Assembly: GCF_001976065.1 (NCBI RefSeq)
Contig: NZ_MNAH01000009.1
Span: 182,835-246,834 of the forward strand
Reading direction: 5' to 3'
Source of the DNA: Pseudomonas putida
GTDB taxonomy: Bacteria > Pseudomonadota > Gammaproteobacteria > Pseudomonadales > Pseudomonadaceae
DNA: 64,000 nucleotides
The notes below the pieces were generated by a model. It saw only the letters and a list, made by a program, of their open reading frames with translations. It was not told the origin of the DNA and did no database searches. This document shows, in pieces, positions 26,477-35,031 of this stretch. The stretch's first letter is position 1; every line of letters begins with the position of its first letter. The translations under genes and the position numbers were made by a program.

Positions 26477-27499
26477 TCAGTCGAACACGCCGAAGGTCAT
26501 GTAGCTGAACCACGAGCGGTCTTCATTGTTGCCTTCGGCCTCGTGATCCTCTTCTTCGATCACATCGCCGTCGCTGTCCTTAGGCTTGAGCTCGCTCGGA
26601 ATCGCGTCCTTGGCTTCCTGGAACTGCTTCTGCACGTCCTGGTTGGCGCGGGTTTCTCCCGGTGGCAGCGGTGGACGGGATTCGATCAGGCCCAGGGTGG
26701 CCTTGCTCAGCCACGACCGGTTGTCGGCTTCAGCCACCGATGGCTCGAACTGACCGTCCACCAGGCTTGGGTGGTTCGGGTAGTTGAGCTTCAGGGTTTC
26801 GAGGCTGGTGGCAGCCAGTTCGTCCAGGTGCAGGCGCTGGTAGGCCTCGGTCATCACCGCCAGGCCGTCGCCGACCGAAGGGGTTTCCTGGAAGTTTTCC
26901 ACCACGTAGCGACCGCGGTTCGCGGCGGCGACGTAGGCCTGACGGGTCAGGTAATAGTCGGCCACATGGATTTCATAGGCCGCCAGCAGGTTGCGCAAGT
27001 AGATCATGCGCTGCTTGGCGTCCGGCGCGTAACGGCTGTTGGGGAAGCGGCTGGTCAGCTGGGCGAACTCGTTGTAGGAGTCGCGAGCGGCACCCGGGTC
27101 ACGCTTGGTCATGTCCAGCGGCAGGAAACGCGACAGCAGGCCAACGTCCTGGTCGAAAGAAGTCAGGCCCTTGAGGTAGTAGGCGTAGTCGACGTTCGGG
27201 TGTTGTGGGTGCAGGCGAATGAAGCGCTCGGCAGCAGCCTTGGCGGCTTCCGGTTCGGCGTTCTTGTAGTTGGCGTAGATCAGCTCCAACTGGGCCTGAT
27301 CGGCATAGCGGCCGAACGGATAGCGTGATTCCAGAGCCTTCAGCTTGGCAGTGGCGCTGGTGTAGCTATTATTGTCCAGATCGGCTTGAGCCTGTTGGTA
27401 CAACTCGACTTCGCTCAGGTTTTCGTCTACGACTTCCTTCGAAGAGCAAGCAGCGGTCAATGCGAGGATGGCGATCAGCAGCAGGTGTTTCACTTGCAT
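26477..27499 (-). CDS. bamD: Outer membrane assembly lipoprotein BamD
   Basis: 340-residue essential lipoprotein of the BAM complex that inserts beta-barrel proteins into the outer membrane. Start at 27499 (MQVKHLLLIAILALTAAC) gives a lipobox LTAAC with Cys18. The following 220 residues are TPR-like repeats with the family signature RYPFGRYADQAQLELIYANY. The long acidic, Ser/Trp-containing C-terminal tail is a Pseudomonas feature that makes it about 95 residues longer than E. coli BamD. Divergent from rluD. Confidence 0.94.
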   Translation of the reverse strand: MQVKHLLLIAILALTAACSSKEVVDENLSEVELYQQAQADLDNNSYTSATAKLKALESRYPFGRYADQAQLELIYANYKNAEPEAAKAAAERFIRLHPQHPNVDYAYYLKGLTSFDQDVGLLSRFLPLDMTKRDPGAARDSYNEFAQLTSRFPNSRYAPDAKQRMIYLRNLLAAYEIHVADYYLTRQAYVAAANRGRYVVENFQETPSVGDGLAVMTEAYQRLHLDELAATSLETLKLNYPNHPSLVDGQFEPSVAEADNRSWLSKATLGLIESRPPLPPGETRANQDVQKQFQEAKDAIPSELKPKDSDGDVIEEEDHEAEGNNEDRSWFSYMTFGVFD

Positions 27500-27650
27500 G
27501 GCGGCTTGCGTCCCTATGACGGCCGCTGTCTTGGGCGAGGCCGTCCTGTTATGATGAGCGCCCCGTTGAATAGCCTCGGGGCAAAAGACGCCGTATTTAA
27601 CCACAAGCGCGCAGCCGAAACCAAAAGCTGTGCCGACGCCTAGTCTGAGC

Positions 27651-28613
27651 ATGTCCGATAAAATTGAACTCCGCGCAGAGGTGCCGTCCGAATTGGGCGG
27701 CCAACGCCTCGATCAAGTCGCCGCACAATTATTCGCTGAGCACTCGCGCTCGCGCCTTTCCGCCTGGATCAAAGACGGCCGCCTGACTGTGGATGGGGCG
27801 GTTGTCCGCCCGCGAGACATCGTTCACGGTGGCGCCATTCTTGAACTCACTGCCGAGCAGGAAGCTCAGGGCGAATGGGTCGCTCAAGACATCGCCCTGG
27901 ACATCGTCTATGAAGACGACGACATCCTGGTGATCAACAAGCCCGCGGGCCTGGTGGTTCACCCGGCTGCCGGCCACGCTGATGGCACTTTGCTCAACGC
28001 CTTGCTGCACCACGTGCCGGACATCATCAATGTGCCCCGCGCCGGCATCGTGCATCGCCTGGACAAGGACACCACCGGTCTGATGGTGGTGGCCAAGACC
28101 ATTCAGGCGCAGACACAGCTGGTGACTCAGTTGCAGAGCCGCAGCGTCAGCCGGATCTACGAGTGCATCGTGATCGGCGTGGTAACCGCTGGCGGCAAGA
28201 TCAATGCGCCGATCGGTCGTCACGGCCAGCAACGCCAGCGCATGGCCGTGATGGAAGGTGGCAAGCAAGCCGTCAGCCACTACCGCGTGCTCGAGCGTTT
28301 CCGTTCCCACACCCACGTGCGGGTGAAGCTGGAAACCGGTCGTACACACCAGATTCGTGTGCACATGGCGCACATCAACTTCCCGTTGGTCGGAGATCCT
28401 GCCTATGGTGGTCGTTTCCGGATTCCGCCGGCAGCCAACCCGACCATGGTTGAATCGCTGAAGAACTTCCCGCGCCAGGCACTGCATGCGCGGTTCCTCG
28501 AGCTGGATCATCCGACCACCGGTGTTCGCATGAGCTGGGAATCGCCGCTGCCGGAAGACTTCGTCTGGTTGCTGACCCTGCTCAAGCAAGACCGTGAGGC
28601 ATTTGTCGGATGA
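27651..28613 (+). CDS. rluD: 23S rRNA pseudouridine synthase RluD
   Basis: 320-residue enzyme making pseudouridines at 1911, 1915 and 1917 of helix 69. N-terminal S4 domain (about 18-75) and catalytic HRLDKDT motif at 135-141 with nucleophile Asp138. Start at ATG 27651 (MSDKIELRAEVP). Ends in an ATGA overlap with pgeF. Confidence 0.95.
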   Translation: MSDKIELRAEVPSELGGQRLDQVAAQLFAEHSRSRLSAWIKDGRLTVDGAVVRPRDIVHGGAILELTAEQEAQGEWVAQDIALDIVYEDDDILVINKPAGLVVHPAAGHADGTLLNALLHHVPDIINVPRAGIVHRLDKDTTGLMVVAKTIQAQTQLVTQLQSRSVSRIYECIVIGVVTAGGKINAPIGRHGQQRQRMAVMEGGKQAVSHYRVLERFRSHTHVRVKLETGRTHQIRVHMAHINFPLVGDPAYGGRFRIPPAANPTMVESLKNFPRQALHARFLELDHPTTGVRMSWESPLPEDFVWLLTLLKQDREAFVG

Positions 28614-29335
28614 GTGACTGGCTGATTCCTGACTGGCCCGCGCCGGCCGGGGTCAAAGCCTGCGTCACCACCCGTGCGGGCGGCGTCAGCCTGGCGCCGT
28701 TCGACAGCCTCAATCTTGGCGATCACGTCGACGACAGCCCTGAGGCCGTCGCCGAGAATCGCCGGCGTCTGACTGACCATTTTTCGATACAGCCGGCCTG
28801 GTTGCAGCAGGTTCACGGCATCGTCGTGGCGCATGCCGACCCGAGCCGGGTGGACATTGCCGATGCCAGTTGGACTTCTACGCCGGGCATTGCCTGTGCG
28901 GCGATGACTGCCGATTGCCTGCCTGTGCTGTTTTGCGACCGTGCCGGTACTCGTGTCGCGGCGGCCCATGCCGGTTGGCGCGGGTTGGCGGCGGGCGTGC
29001 TGGAAGCAACCCTTGACAGCCTGGCGGTGCCACCTGCCGAGGTTTTGGTCTGGCTCGGCCCGGCGATTGGCCCGCAAGCCTTTGAAGTGGGCCCCGAAGT
29101 ACGGGAAACCTTCGTCGAGCAACTGCCTGGAGCTGCTCAGGCTTTTGCGCCGAGTCAAAACCCCGGCAAGTTCATGGCGGACATTTATATGCTGGCGCGC
29201 TTGCGTCTGGCAGCTCAGGGTGTAACCGCTGTTTATGGCGGCGGATTCTGCACCGTCTCCGATCCACGCTTCTTTTCCTATCGCCGTGCCTCCCGCACTG
29301 GCCGATTTGCCTCCCTTATCTGGCTCGAACGCTAG
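28610..29335 (+). CDS. pgeF: Peptidoglycan editing factor PgeF (YfiH)
   Basis: 241-residue multicopper-oxidase-fold laccase-domain protein (YfiH family). The conserved metal-binding motif HAGWRGLAAGV and the cysteine in MTADCLPVLFCD are present. The family removes misincorporated L-Ser-containing peptidoglycan precursors and is also called purine nucleoside phosphorylase/polyphenol oxidase. Translationally coupled to rluD; clpB follows from its own promoter. Confidence 0.93.
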   Translation: MSDWLIPDWPAPAGVKACVTTRAGGVSLAPFDSLNLGDHVDDSPEAVAENRRRLTDHFSIQPAWLQQVHGIVVAHADPSRVDIADASWTSTPGIACAAMTADCLPVLFCDRAGTRVAAAHAGWRGLAAGVLEATLDSLAVPPAEVLVWLGPAIGPQAFEVGPEVRETFVEQLPGAAQAFAPSQNPGKFMADIYMLARLRLAAQGVTAVYGGGFCTVSDPRFFSYRRASRTGRFASLIWLER

Positions 29336-29365
29336 ACTTGTCTGATCTGCATCAACCTCTCGACG

Positions 29366-29393
29366 CTTGAAACTCCCAGAATCGACCACATCT
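29366..29393 (+). promoter_or_regulatory. Sigma-32 heat-shock promoter of clpB
   Basis: CTTGAAA (29366-29372), 13-base spacer, CCACATCT (29386-29393). This matches the RpoH consensus CTTGAAA-N11-16-CCCCATNT with one mismatch, and leads into a leader of about 65 bases before clpB. Confidence 0.8.
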
Positions 29394-29465
29394 ATTGTGC
29401 TATCTGGCAGGTTTCTTCATTCAGGATGTTTTATAGGTCCGGCCTGCTCAAAAGGAAGGTGACCC

Positions 29466-32030
29466 ATGCGTATAGACCGTTTAACCAGCAAATTGCAGTT
29501 AGCGTTGTCCGATGCCCAATCCCTGGCCGTCGGTCTCGATCATCCGGCCATTGAACCGGCGCACTTGATGCAAGCCCTGCTCGAGCAACAGGGTGGCTCG
29601 ATCAAGCCCCTGCTGATGCAGGTGGGCTTCGACGTCAACAGCCTGCGAAAAGAGCTGACCAAAGAACTTGACCAGCTACCGAAGATCCAGAACCCGACCG
29701 GCGACGTAAATATGTCGCAGGATCTGGCGCGCCTGCTCAACCAGGCCGATCGCCTGGCCCAGCAAAAGGGCGACCAGTTCATTTCCAGCGAACTGGTGCT
29801 GCTCGCCGCCATGGACGAGAACAGCAAGCTCGGCAAACTGTTGCTCGGTCAGGGCGTGAGCAAGAAAGCCCTGGAAAACGCGATCAACAACCTGCGTGGC
29901 GGTGAGGCGGTCAATGACCCTAACCACGAGGAAGCGCGCCAGGCATTGGATAAATACACCGTCGACCTGACCAAGCGTGCCGAAGACGGCAAGCTCGATC
30001 CGGTGATCGGCCGCGACGATGAAATTCGCCGGACCATCCAGGTGCTGCAACGCCGCACCAAGAACAACCCGGTACTGATCGGCGAGCCTGGCGTTGGTAA
30101 AACCGCCATCGCCGAAGGCCTGGCCCAGCGCATCATCAACGGCGAAGTGCCGGACGGCCTCAAGGGCAAGCGCTTGCTCTCCCTGGACATGGGGGCGTTG
30201 ATTGCCGGTGCCAAGTACCGTGGCGAGTTCGAGGAGCGCCTGAAATCCCTGCTCAATGAATTGTCGAAGCAGGAAGGGCAGATCATTCTGTTCATCGACG
30301 AACTGCACACCATGGTCGGCGCCGGTAAAGGCGAGGGCTCGATGGATGCGGGCAATATGCTCAAGCCGGCCTTGGCACGTGGCGAGCTGCACTGCGTCGG
30401 TGCCACTACGCTCAACGAGTACCGCCAATACATTGAGAAGGACGCCGCCCTTGAGCGACGCTTCCAGAAAGTCCTGGTGGACGAGCCGAGCGAAGAAGAC
30501 ACCATCGCCATTCTGCGTGGCCTGAAAGAGCGTTACGAGGTCCACCACAAAGTGGCGATCACCGACGGCGCGATCATTGCGGCGGCCAAGCTCAGCCATC
30601 GCTATATCACTGACCGCCAGTTGCCCGACAAGGCCATCGACCTGATCGACGAGGCTGCCAGCCGCATCCGTATGGAGATCGACTCCAAGCCGGAAGTACT
30701 GGACCGCCTGGAACGTCGCTTGATCCAACTGAAGGTTGAGTCCCAGGCGCTGAAGAAAGAAAGCGACGACGCGGCGAAGAAACGCCTGGAAAAACTCCAG
30801 GAAGAAATCGCCCGTCTTGAGCGTGAGTACTCGGACCTGGAAGAAATCTGGAACTCGGAAAAAGCCGAGGTGCAGGGTTCTGCCCAAATCCAGCAGAAGA
30901 TCGAGCAGTCACGCCAGGAGCTGGAAACCGCTCGCCGCAAAGGTGACCTGAACCGCATGGCCGAGTTGCAGTACGGGGTGATCCCGGACCTGGAGCGCAG
31001 CCTGCAAATGGTCGATCAGCATGGCAAACCCGAAAACCAGTTGCTGCGCAGCAAGGTGACTGAAGAAGAGATCGCCGAAGTCGTTTCGAAGTGGACCGGT
31101 ATTCCAGTGTCGAAAATGCTCGAAGGCGAGCGCGAAAAATTGATGAAGATGGAAAGCCTGTTGCACCAGCGTGTGATCGGCCAGGACGAAGCGGTGGTGG
31201 CCGTTTCCAATGCGGTACGGCGCTCCCGTGCCGGCTTGTCCGACCCGAATCGCCCGAGCGGCTCGTTCATGTTCCTCGGCCCGACCGGTGTCGGTAAAAC
31301 CGAGCTGTGCAAGGCGCTGGCTGAATTCCTCTTCGATACCGAAGAGGCGATGGTGCGGATCGACATGTCCGAGTTCATGGAGAAACATTCCGTGGCTCGC
31401 CTGATCGGTGCACCACCAGGCTACGTCGGTTACGAAGAGGGCGGTTACCTGACCGAGGCGGTACGTCGCAAGCCTTACTCGGTGATCCTCATGGACGAAG
31501 TCGAAAAGGCGCACCCGGATGTCTTCAACGTCTTGCTGCAAGTGCTGGAAGACGGTCGCCTGACCGACAGCCACGGCCGCACGGTGGACTTCAAGAATAC
31601 CGTGATTGTCATGACCTCCAACCTGGGGTCGGTGCAGATCCAGGAGTTGGTGGGTGATCGTGAGGCACAGCGCGCGGCGGTGATGGATGCGATCTCCACC
31701 CACTTCCGGCCGGAGTTCATCAACCGGGTCGACGAAGTGGTGATCTTCGAGCCATTGGCGCGGGATCAGATCGCTGGCATCACCGAGATCCAGTTGGGCC
31801 GCCTGCGCAGTCGCCTGACCGAGCGGGAACTGAAGCTGGAACTGAGCCCCGAGGCCATGGACAAGCTGATCGCGGTCGGTTACGACCCGGTATACGGCGC
31901 ACGGCCGCTCAAGAGGGCCATACAGCGCTGGATCGAGAACCCGTTGGCGCAGTTGATCCTTTCGGGTCGATTCATGCCGGGCGACACCGCTCATGGCGTG
32001 GTGGAGAACGACGAAATCGTCTTCGTCTGA
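29466..32030 (+). CDS. clpB: ATP-dependent chaperone ClpB
   Basis: 854-residue disaggregase that works with DnaK. N domain (1-145), first AAA+ with Walker A GEPGVGKT (206-213), the coiled-coil M domain (about 405-525, rich in Glu/Lys/Gln), second AAA+ with GPTGVGKT (605-612) and the C-terminal D2 small domain. Normal length. Ribosome-binding site AAGGAAGG precedes the ATG. A heat-shock promoter is visible upstream and an intrinsic terminator downstream. Confidence 0.98.
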   Translation: MRIDRLTSKLQLALSDAQSLAVGLDHPAIEPAHLMQALLEQQGGSIKPLLMQVGFDVNSLRKELTKELDQLPKIQNPTGDVNMSQDLARLLNQADRLAQQKGDQFISSELVLLAAMDENSKLGKLLLGQGVSKKALENAINNLRGGEAVNDPNHEEARQALDKYTVDLTKRAEDGKLDPVIGRDDEIRRTIQVLQRRTKNNPVLIGEPGVGKTAIAEGLAQRIINGEVPDGLKGKRLLSLDMGALIAGAKYRGEFEERLKSLLNELSKQEGQIILFIDELHTMVGAGKGEGSMDAGNMLKPALARGELHCVGATTLNEYRQYIEKDAALERRFQKVLVDEPSEEDTIAILRGLKERYEVHHKVAITDGAIIAAAKLSHRYITDRQLPDKAIDLIDEAASRIRMEIDSKPEVLDRLERRLIQLKVESQALKKESDDAAKKRLEKLQEEIARLEREYSDLEEIWNSEKAEVQGSAQIQQKIEQSRQELETARRKGDLNRMAELQYGVIPDLERSLQMVDQHGKPENQLLRSKVTEEEIAEVVSKWTGIPVSKMLEGEREKLMKMESLLHQRVIGQDEAVVAVSNAVRRSRAGLSDPNRPSGSFMFLGPTGVGKTELCKALAEFLFDTEEAMVRIDMSEFMEKHSVARLIGAPPGYVGYEEGGYLTEAVRRKPYSVILMDEVEKAHPDVFNVLLQVLEDGRLTDSHGRTVDFKNTVIVMTSNLGSVQIQELVGDREAQRAAVMDAISTHFRPEFINRVDEVVIFEPLARDQIAGITEIQLGRLRSRLTERELKLELSPEAMDKLIAVGYDPVYGARPLKRAIQRWIENPLAQLILSGRFMPGDTAHGVVENDEIVFV

Positions 32031-32052
32031 GCCATAACAACAGCAAAATCGA

Positions 32053-32081
32053 AAAGGCCTCGCATTGCGAGGCCTTTTTTT
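32053..32081 (+). terminator. Terminator of clpB
   Basis: Hairpin AAAGGCCTCGC/GCGAGGCCTTTTTTT with loop ATT, 24 bases after the stop. Confidence 0.9.
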
Positions 32082-32214
32082 CATTCAGGCTGTTGAACTC
32101 AAAGGAAAAGGCTTGTAAAGTGCGCCCCGCAGTAAGTCACCCGCCAGGGTTTCTGCTAACAAGCAGGAATCTAAAATAAGTTGCAAATCATTAACTTGAA
32201 AGCAAATTAGGGGG

Positions 32215-32242
32215 TTGACAGAGGTTGTAGAAATTGTAGAAT
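32215..32242 (+). promoter_or_regulatory. Promoter of the tRNA cluster
   Basis: TTGACA (32215-32220), 16-base spacer, TAGAAT (32237-32242), followed by a GC-rich discriminator AGCGCGCC typical of stringently controlled stable-RNA promoters. About 80 bases upstream of tRNA-Asn. The 32082-32330 interval otherwise holds no gene. Confidence 0.8.
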
Positions 32243-32330
32243 AGCGCGCCTCAGACACACGAACGCAGCGATGCGAACGGGTCGAAGAGAACGCAGTAAA
32301 GCTACAAAGTTGTAAATTGAAATGTGTAGT

Positions 32331-32406
32331 TCCGTGATAGCTCAGTCGGTAGAGCAAATGACTGTTAATCATTGGGTCCCAGGTTCGAGTCCTGGTCACG
32401 GAGCCA
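32331..32406 (+). tRNA. tRNA-Asn (GTT)
   Basis: 76-base cloverleaf with acceptor TCCGTGA/TCACGGA, GGTTCGAGTCC T-arm, anticodon GTT in CTGTTAA, and encoded CCA. Confidence 0.97.
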
Positions 32407-32415
32407 ATTTCAAGC

Positions 32416-32492
32416 CGGGGTATAGCGCAGTCCGGTAGCGCGCCTGCTTTGGGAGCAGGATGTCAGGAGTTCGAATCCCCTTACCCCGACCA
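32416..32492 (+). tRNA. tRNA-Pro (TGG), copy 1
   Basis: 77-base cloverleaf with acceptor CGGGGTA/TACCCCG, anticodon TGG in TTTGGGA, and encoded CCA. Identical to the copy at 32669-32745. Confidence 0.97.
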
Positions 32493-32497
32493 TTTTT

Positions 32498-32573
32498 GGG
32501 TCGTTAGCTCAGTTGGTAGAGCAGTTGGCTTTTAACCAATTGGTCGTAGGTTCGAATCCCACACGACCCACCA
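32498..32573 (+). tRNA. tRNA-Lys (TTT)
   Basis: 76-base cloverleaf with acceptor GGGTCGT/ACGACCC, anticodon TTT in CTTTTAA, and encoded CCA. Confidence 0.97.
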
Positions 32574-32637
32574 TTTTTGAAACCAGTTAACGCTGGAATC
32601 GAATCTTAAGATCAGACGCCAAAAGCTCTGTTCGCAG

Positions 32638-32666
32638 AAGGCGCCTTTAAAAGGTGCCTTTTTTTT
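32638..32666 (+). terminator. Terminator between tRNA-Lys and the second tRNA-Pro
   Basis: Hairpin AAGGCGCCTTT/AAAGGTGCCTT followed by eight T residues, ending 2 bases before the second tRNA-Pro. It should end the Asn-Pro-Lys transcript. Confidence 0.82.
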
Positions 32667-32668
32667 AC

Positions 32669-32745
32669 CGGGGTATAGCGCAGTCCGGTAGCGCGCCTGC
32701 TTTGGGAGCAGGATGTCAGGAGTTCGAATCCCCTTACCCCGACCA
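32669..32745 (+). tRNA. tRNA-Pro (TGG), copy 2
   Basis: Sequence identical to the tRNA-Pro at 32416-32492, including CCA. It lies just behind an intrinsic terminator, so its expression needs read-through, processing or a promoter I cannot identify. Confidence 0.97.
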
Positions 32746-32752
32746 TATTAAA

Positions 32753-32786
32753 AATCCTCGTGTCGAAAGATACGGGGATTTTTTTT
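32753..32786 (+). terminator. Terminator after the second tRNA-Pro
   Basis: Hairpin AATCCTCGT/ACGGGGATT followed by T residues, 8 bases after the tRNA. Confidence 0.8.
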
Positions 32787-32819
32787 GCCCGCGAGAAACC
32801 TGCAATAGCGCAAAACCAA

Positions 32820-32910
32820 TGTGGGAGCGGGCTTGCTCGCGAAAGCGGTGTGTCAGTCGACATAAAAGTTGAATGACACACCGCTTTCGCGAGCAAGCCC
32901 GCTCCCACAG
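32820..32910. repeat. REPIN downstream of the tRNA cluster
   Basis: Nearly perfect long palindrome: arms TGTGGGAGCGGGCTTGCTCG and CGAGCAAGCCCGCTCCCACA plus the inner GCGAAAGCGGTGTGTCA / TGACACACCGCTTTCGC repeat. The best-preserved REPIN in the window, ending 10 bases before the ndh-like stop codon. Confidence 0.92.
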
Positions 32911-32919
32911 GTTTTTACA

Positions 32920-34218
32920 TCAGTGCAGCTTCAGGCGCGGCTCGGTGCCGCGACCAATCTTGCTGCCCAGCATCAGCATCGCCGTGCGAAACGGCCCGTA
33001 CAGGGCCATCTGGTGCATCCGGTACAACGACACATAGAACATCCGCGCCAGCCAGCCTTCCAGCATGACGCTCCCGGTCAGGTTACCCATCAAGTTACCC
33101 ACAGCCGAAAAGCGCGACAGCGAGATCAGCGAACCGTAGTCGGTGTACTTGTACTCCGGCAGCGCCTTGCCTTCGATCCGCAGTTTCAGCGATTTTGCGA
33201 GCAACGACGCCTGCTGATGCGCAGCCTGGGCGCGCGGCGGCACATTGCGGTCAGTGCCTGGTTGCGGACAGGCCGCGCAGTCACCGAAAGCGAAGATATT
33301 CTCGTCACGGGTGGTTTGCAGGGTCGGCAGCACTTGCAGTTGATTGATGCGGTTGGTTTCCAGGCCATCGATGTCCTTGAGGAACGCCGGTGCACGAATC
33401 CCGGCAGCCCAGACTTTCAGGCTGGCGTTGATCACTTTGCCATCCGCGGTGATCAGGCTGTCTGCGGTCACCTCGCTGACCGCAGCATTGGTCATGACGT
33501 TGACCCCGAGTTTTTCCAGGGTTTTATGCACAGGCCCGCCAATCCGTTCCGGCAGGGCCGGCAGCACCCGTGGACCGGCTTCGATCAGGGTGATGTGCAT
33601 GTTTTCCGGTTTGATCCGGTCCAGCCCGTAGGCCGCCAGTTCATGGGCGGCGTTATGCAGCTCGGCGGCCAGTTCGACCCCGGTGGCACCGGCACCGACG
33701 ATGGCGACGCTGATCTGCTCGATCTTGTCGGTCTGCCCGGCGTGCGCGCGCAAGTAGTGGTTGAGCAACTGCTGATGGAAGCGCTCGGCCTGTTTGCGGG
33801 TATCGAGGAACAGGCAGTGCTGCGCCGCGCCCAGGGTGCCGAAATCGTTGGTGGTGCTGCCGACGGAAATCACCAGTGAGTCGTATGGCACTTCCCGGGC
33901 GGGCACCAGTTCCAGGCCTGCTTCATCATAAGTGGCGGCCAGCTGGATTTTTTTATTGGCGCGATCAAGCCCGCTCATGCGTCCCAGTTGGAACTCGAAG
34001 TGGTTCCATTTGGCCTGGGCAACATAGTTGAGTTCGTCTTCGGACGAGTTCAACGACCCGGCAGCGACTTCGTGCAACAGCGGTTTCCAGATGTGGGTCA
34101 GGTTAGCGTCGACCAACATCACGCTGGCCGTGCCGCGTTTGCCCAGAGTCTTACCCAGACGGGTAGCCAACTCCAGACCGCCGGCGCCGCCGCCGACAAT
34201 GACAATACGATGGGACAT
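32920..34218 (-). CDS. ndh: NAD(P)/FAD-dependent oxidoreductase, type II NADH dehydrogenase
   Basis: 432-residue flavoprotein. Rossmann motif IVIVGGGAGGLELATRLG at the N-terminus and a second dinucleotide-binding motif VAIVGAGATGVELAAEL near residue 180; the C-terminal ARMFYVSLYRMHQMALYG segment fits membrane attachment. Matches non-proton-pumping NADH:quinone oxidoreductase (Ndh-2). Start at 34218 (MSHRIVIVGGG). Followed at its 5' side by the DUF3094 gene. Confidence 0.92.
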   Translation of the reverse strand: MSHRIVIVGGGAGGLELATRLGKTLGKRGTASVMLVDANLTHIWKPLLHEVAAGSLNSSEDELNYVAQAKWNHFEFQLGRMSGLDRANKKIQLAATYDEAGLELVPAREVPYDSLVISVGSTTNDFGTLGAAQHCLFLDTRKQAERFHQQLLNHYLRAHAGQTDKIEQISVAIVGAGATGVELAAELHNAAHELAAYGLDRIKPENMHITLIEAGPRVLPALPERIGGPVHKTLEKLGVNVMTNAAVSEVTADSLITADGKVINASLKVWAAGIRAPAFLKDIDGLETNRINQLQVLPTLQTTRDENIFAFGDCAACPQPGTDRNVPPRAQAAHQQASLLAKSLKLRIEGKALPEYKYTDYGSLISLSRFSAVGNLMGNLTGSVMLEGWLARMFYVSLYRMHQMALYGPFRTAMLMLGSKIGRGTEPRLKLH

Positions 34219-34278
34219 GGGGATAACTCGCAAGGCTAAAGGAAATCGATGTGGTTACCCAAGCGAGCGCGAGGCAGC

Positions 34279-34452
34279 TCATAGCGTCAGGTAACTGATA
34301 AGTCGGCTCAACAGGCCAAGACCAATGGTCACTGCCAATACCAGCACCAGGAGCATCCACGGCCGGAAAGGCCGGCGCTCGACTCGGTGCTGGGACAACT
34401 GCAGGTACTCTTCGACATGCTTTTGGTCGTCGGGGTTCAGGCGGCTGGTCAT
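34279..34452 (-). CDS. DUF3094 family small membrane protein
   Basis: 57-residue protein read on the bottom strand, starting MTSRLNPDDQKHVEEYLQ. The N-terminal 30 residues are charged; residues about 33-50 (WMLLVLVLAVTIGLGLL) form one transmembrane helix. It is recognisable as the DUF3094 protein encoded next to ndh in Pseudomonas. Function unknown. Confidence 0.85.
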   Translation of the reverse strand: MTSRLNPDDQKHVEEYLQLSQHRVERRPFRPWMLLVLVLAVTIGLGLLSRLISYLTL

Positions 34453-34503
34453 AAAGGCCTCGTCAGGTAGACGTTGCTGAAGGTGTTGAAGCTACAGGCT
34501 GAT

Positions 34504-35031
34504 TCAACGAACGTTGAACGGAGCATAGCCGCTGTCCGGAATGGGCTCGACGCTCACCGTGTCGTCCAGGCGAATGATGCCACTTTGTAACACCCGGGCG
34601 GTGATTCCGCCATGTCCACGCACCGCCTGAAACGTTCCGGGACCCAGGTTGGCTTGCAGCCGTGCGCAGGGTTGGCACCAGCCGGTGGTTTCGAAAATCG
34701 CCTTGCCGATGCGAAAGCGCCGGCCCTTGAGGCTGAACAGATTGATCCCACTGATAACGAGATTGCGGCGCAAATCTTCAGGCTTGACCGGTTGATCGTC
34801 CGGGCGGCCCATCAGCGAACTGATCACTGCCAGGTGCTCCCACTGAATCAGTGTTACCTGACGCGCATTGCGAATGCCGGGTCGGGCACGATCGCCCGTC
34901 AGGCCGGCCTCGAGCCGCGCTTCCACGGCATCCAGTTCGATCATTGCCACGTGACGTTCCGGGCGCACGCCGATCCAGCGTACGCGGCCGGTTTGCGGGA
35001 CTTCGGCAATCAGTTCCTGCAATGGGCTCAC
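34504..35031 (-). CDS. MOSC domain-containing protein
   Basis: 175-residue MOSC-domain protein. The conserved cysteine lies in ETTGWCQPCARL; RRNLVISGINL and GHGGITARVLQ are family segments. MOSC domains carry sulfur or bind molybdenum cofactor; the substrate here is unknown. Overlaps the DUF1780 gene by 4 bases, so the two are probably translated together. Confidence 0.88.
   Translation of the reverse strand: MSPLQELIAEVPQTGRVRWIGVRPERHVAMIELDAVEARLEAGLTGDRARPGIRNARQVTLIQWEHLAVISSLMGRPDDQPVKPEDLRRNLVISGINLFSLKGRRFRIGKAIFETTGWCQPCARLQANLGPGTFQAVRGHGGITARVLQSGIIRLDDTVSVEPIPDSGYAPFNVR

Noticed and set aside
34279..34452. Frameshift or pseudogene between ndh and the MOSC gene
   Set aside because: The region holds an intact 57-residue DUF3094 gene, so it is not a remnant.
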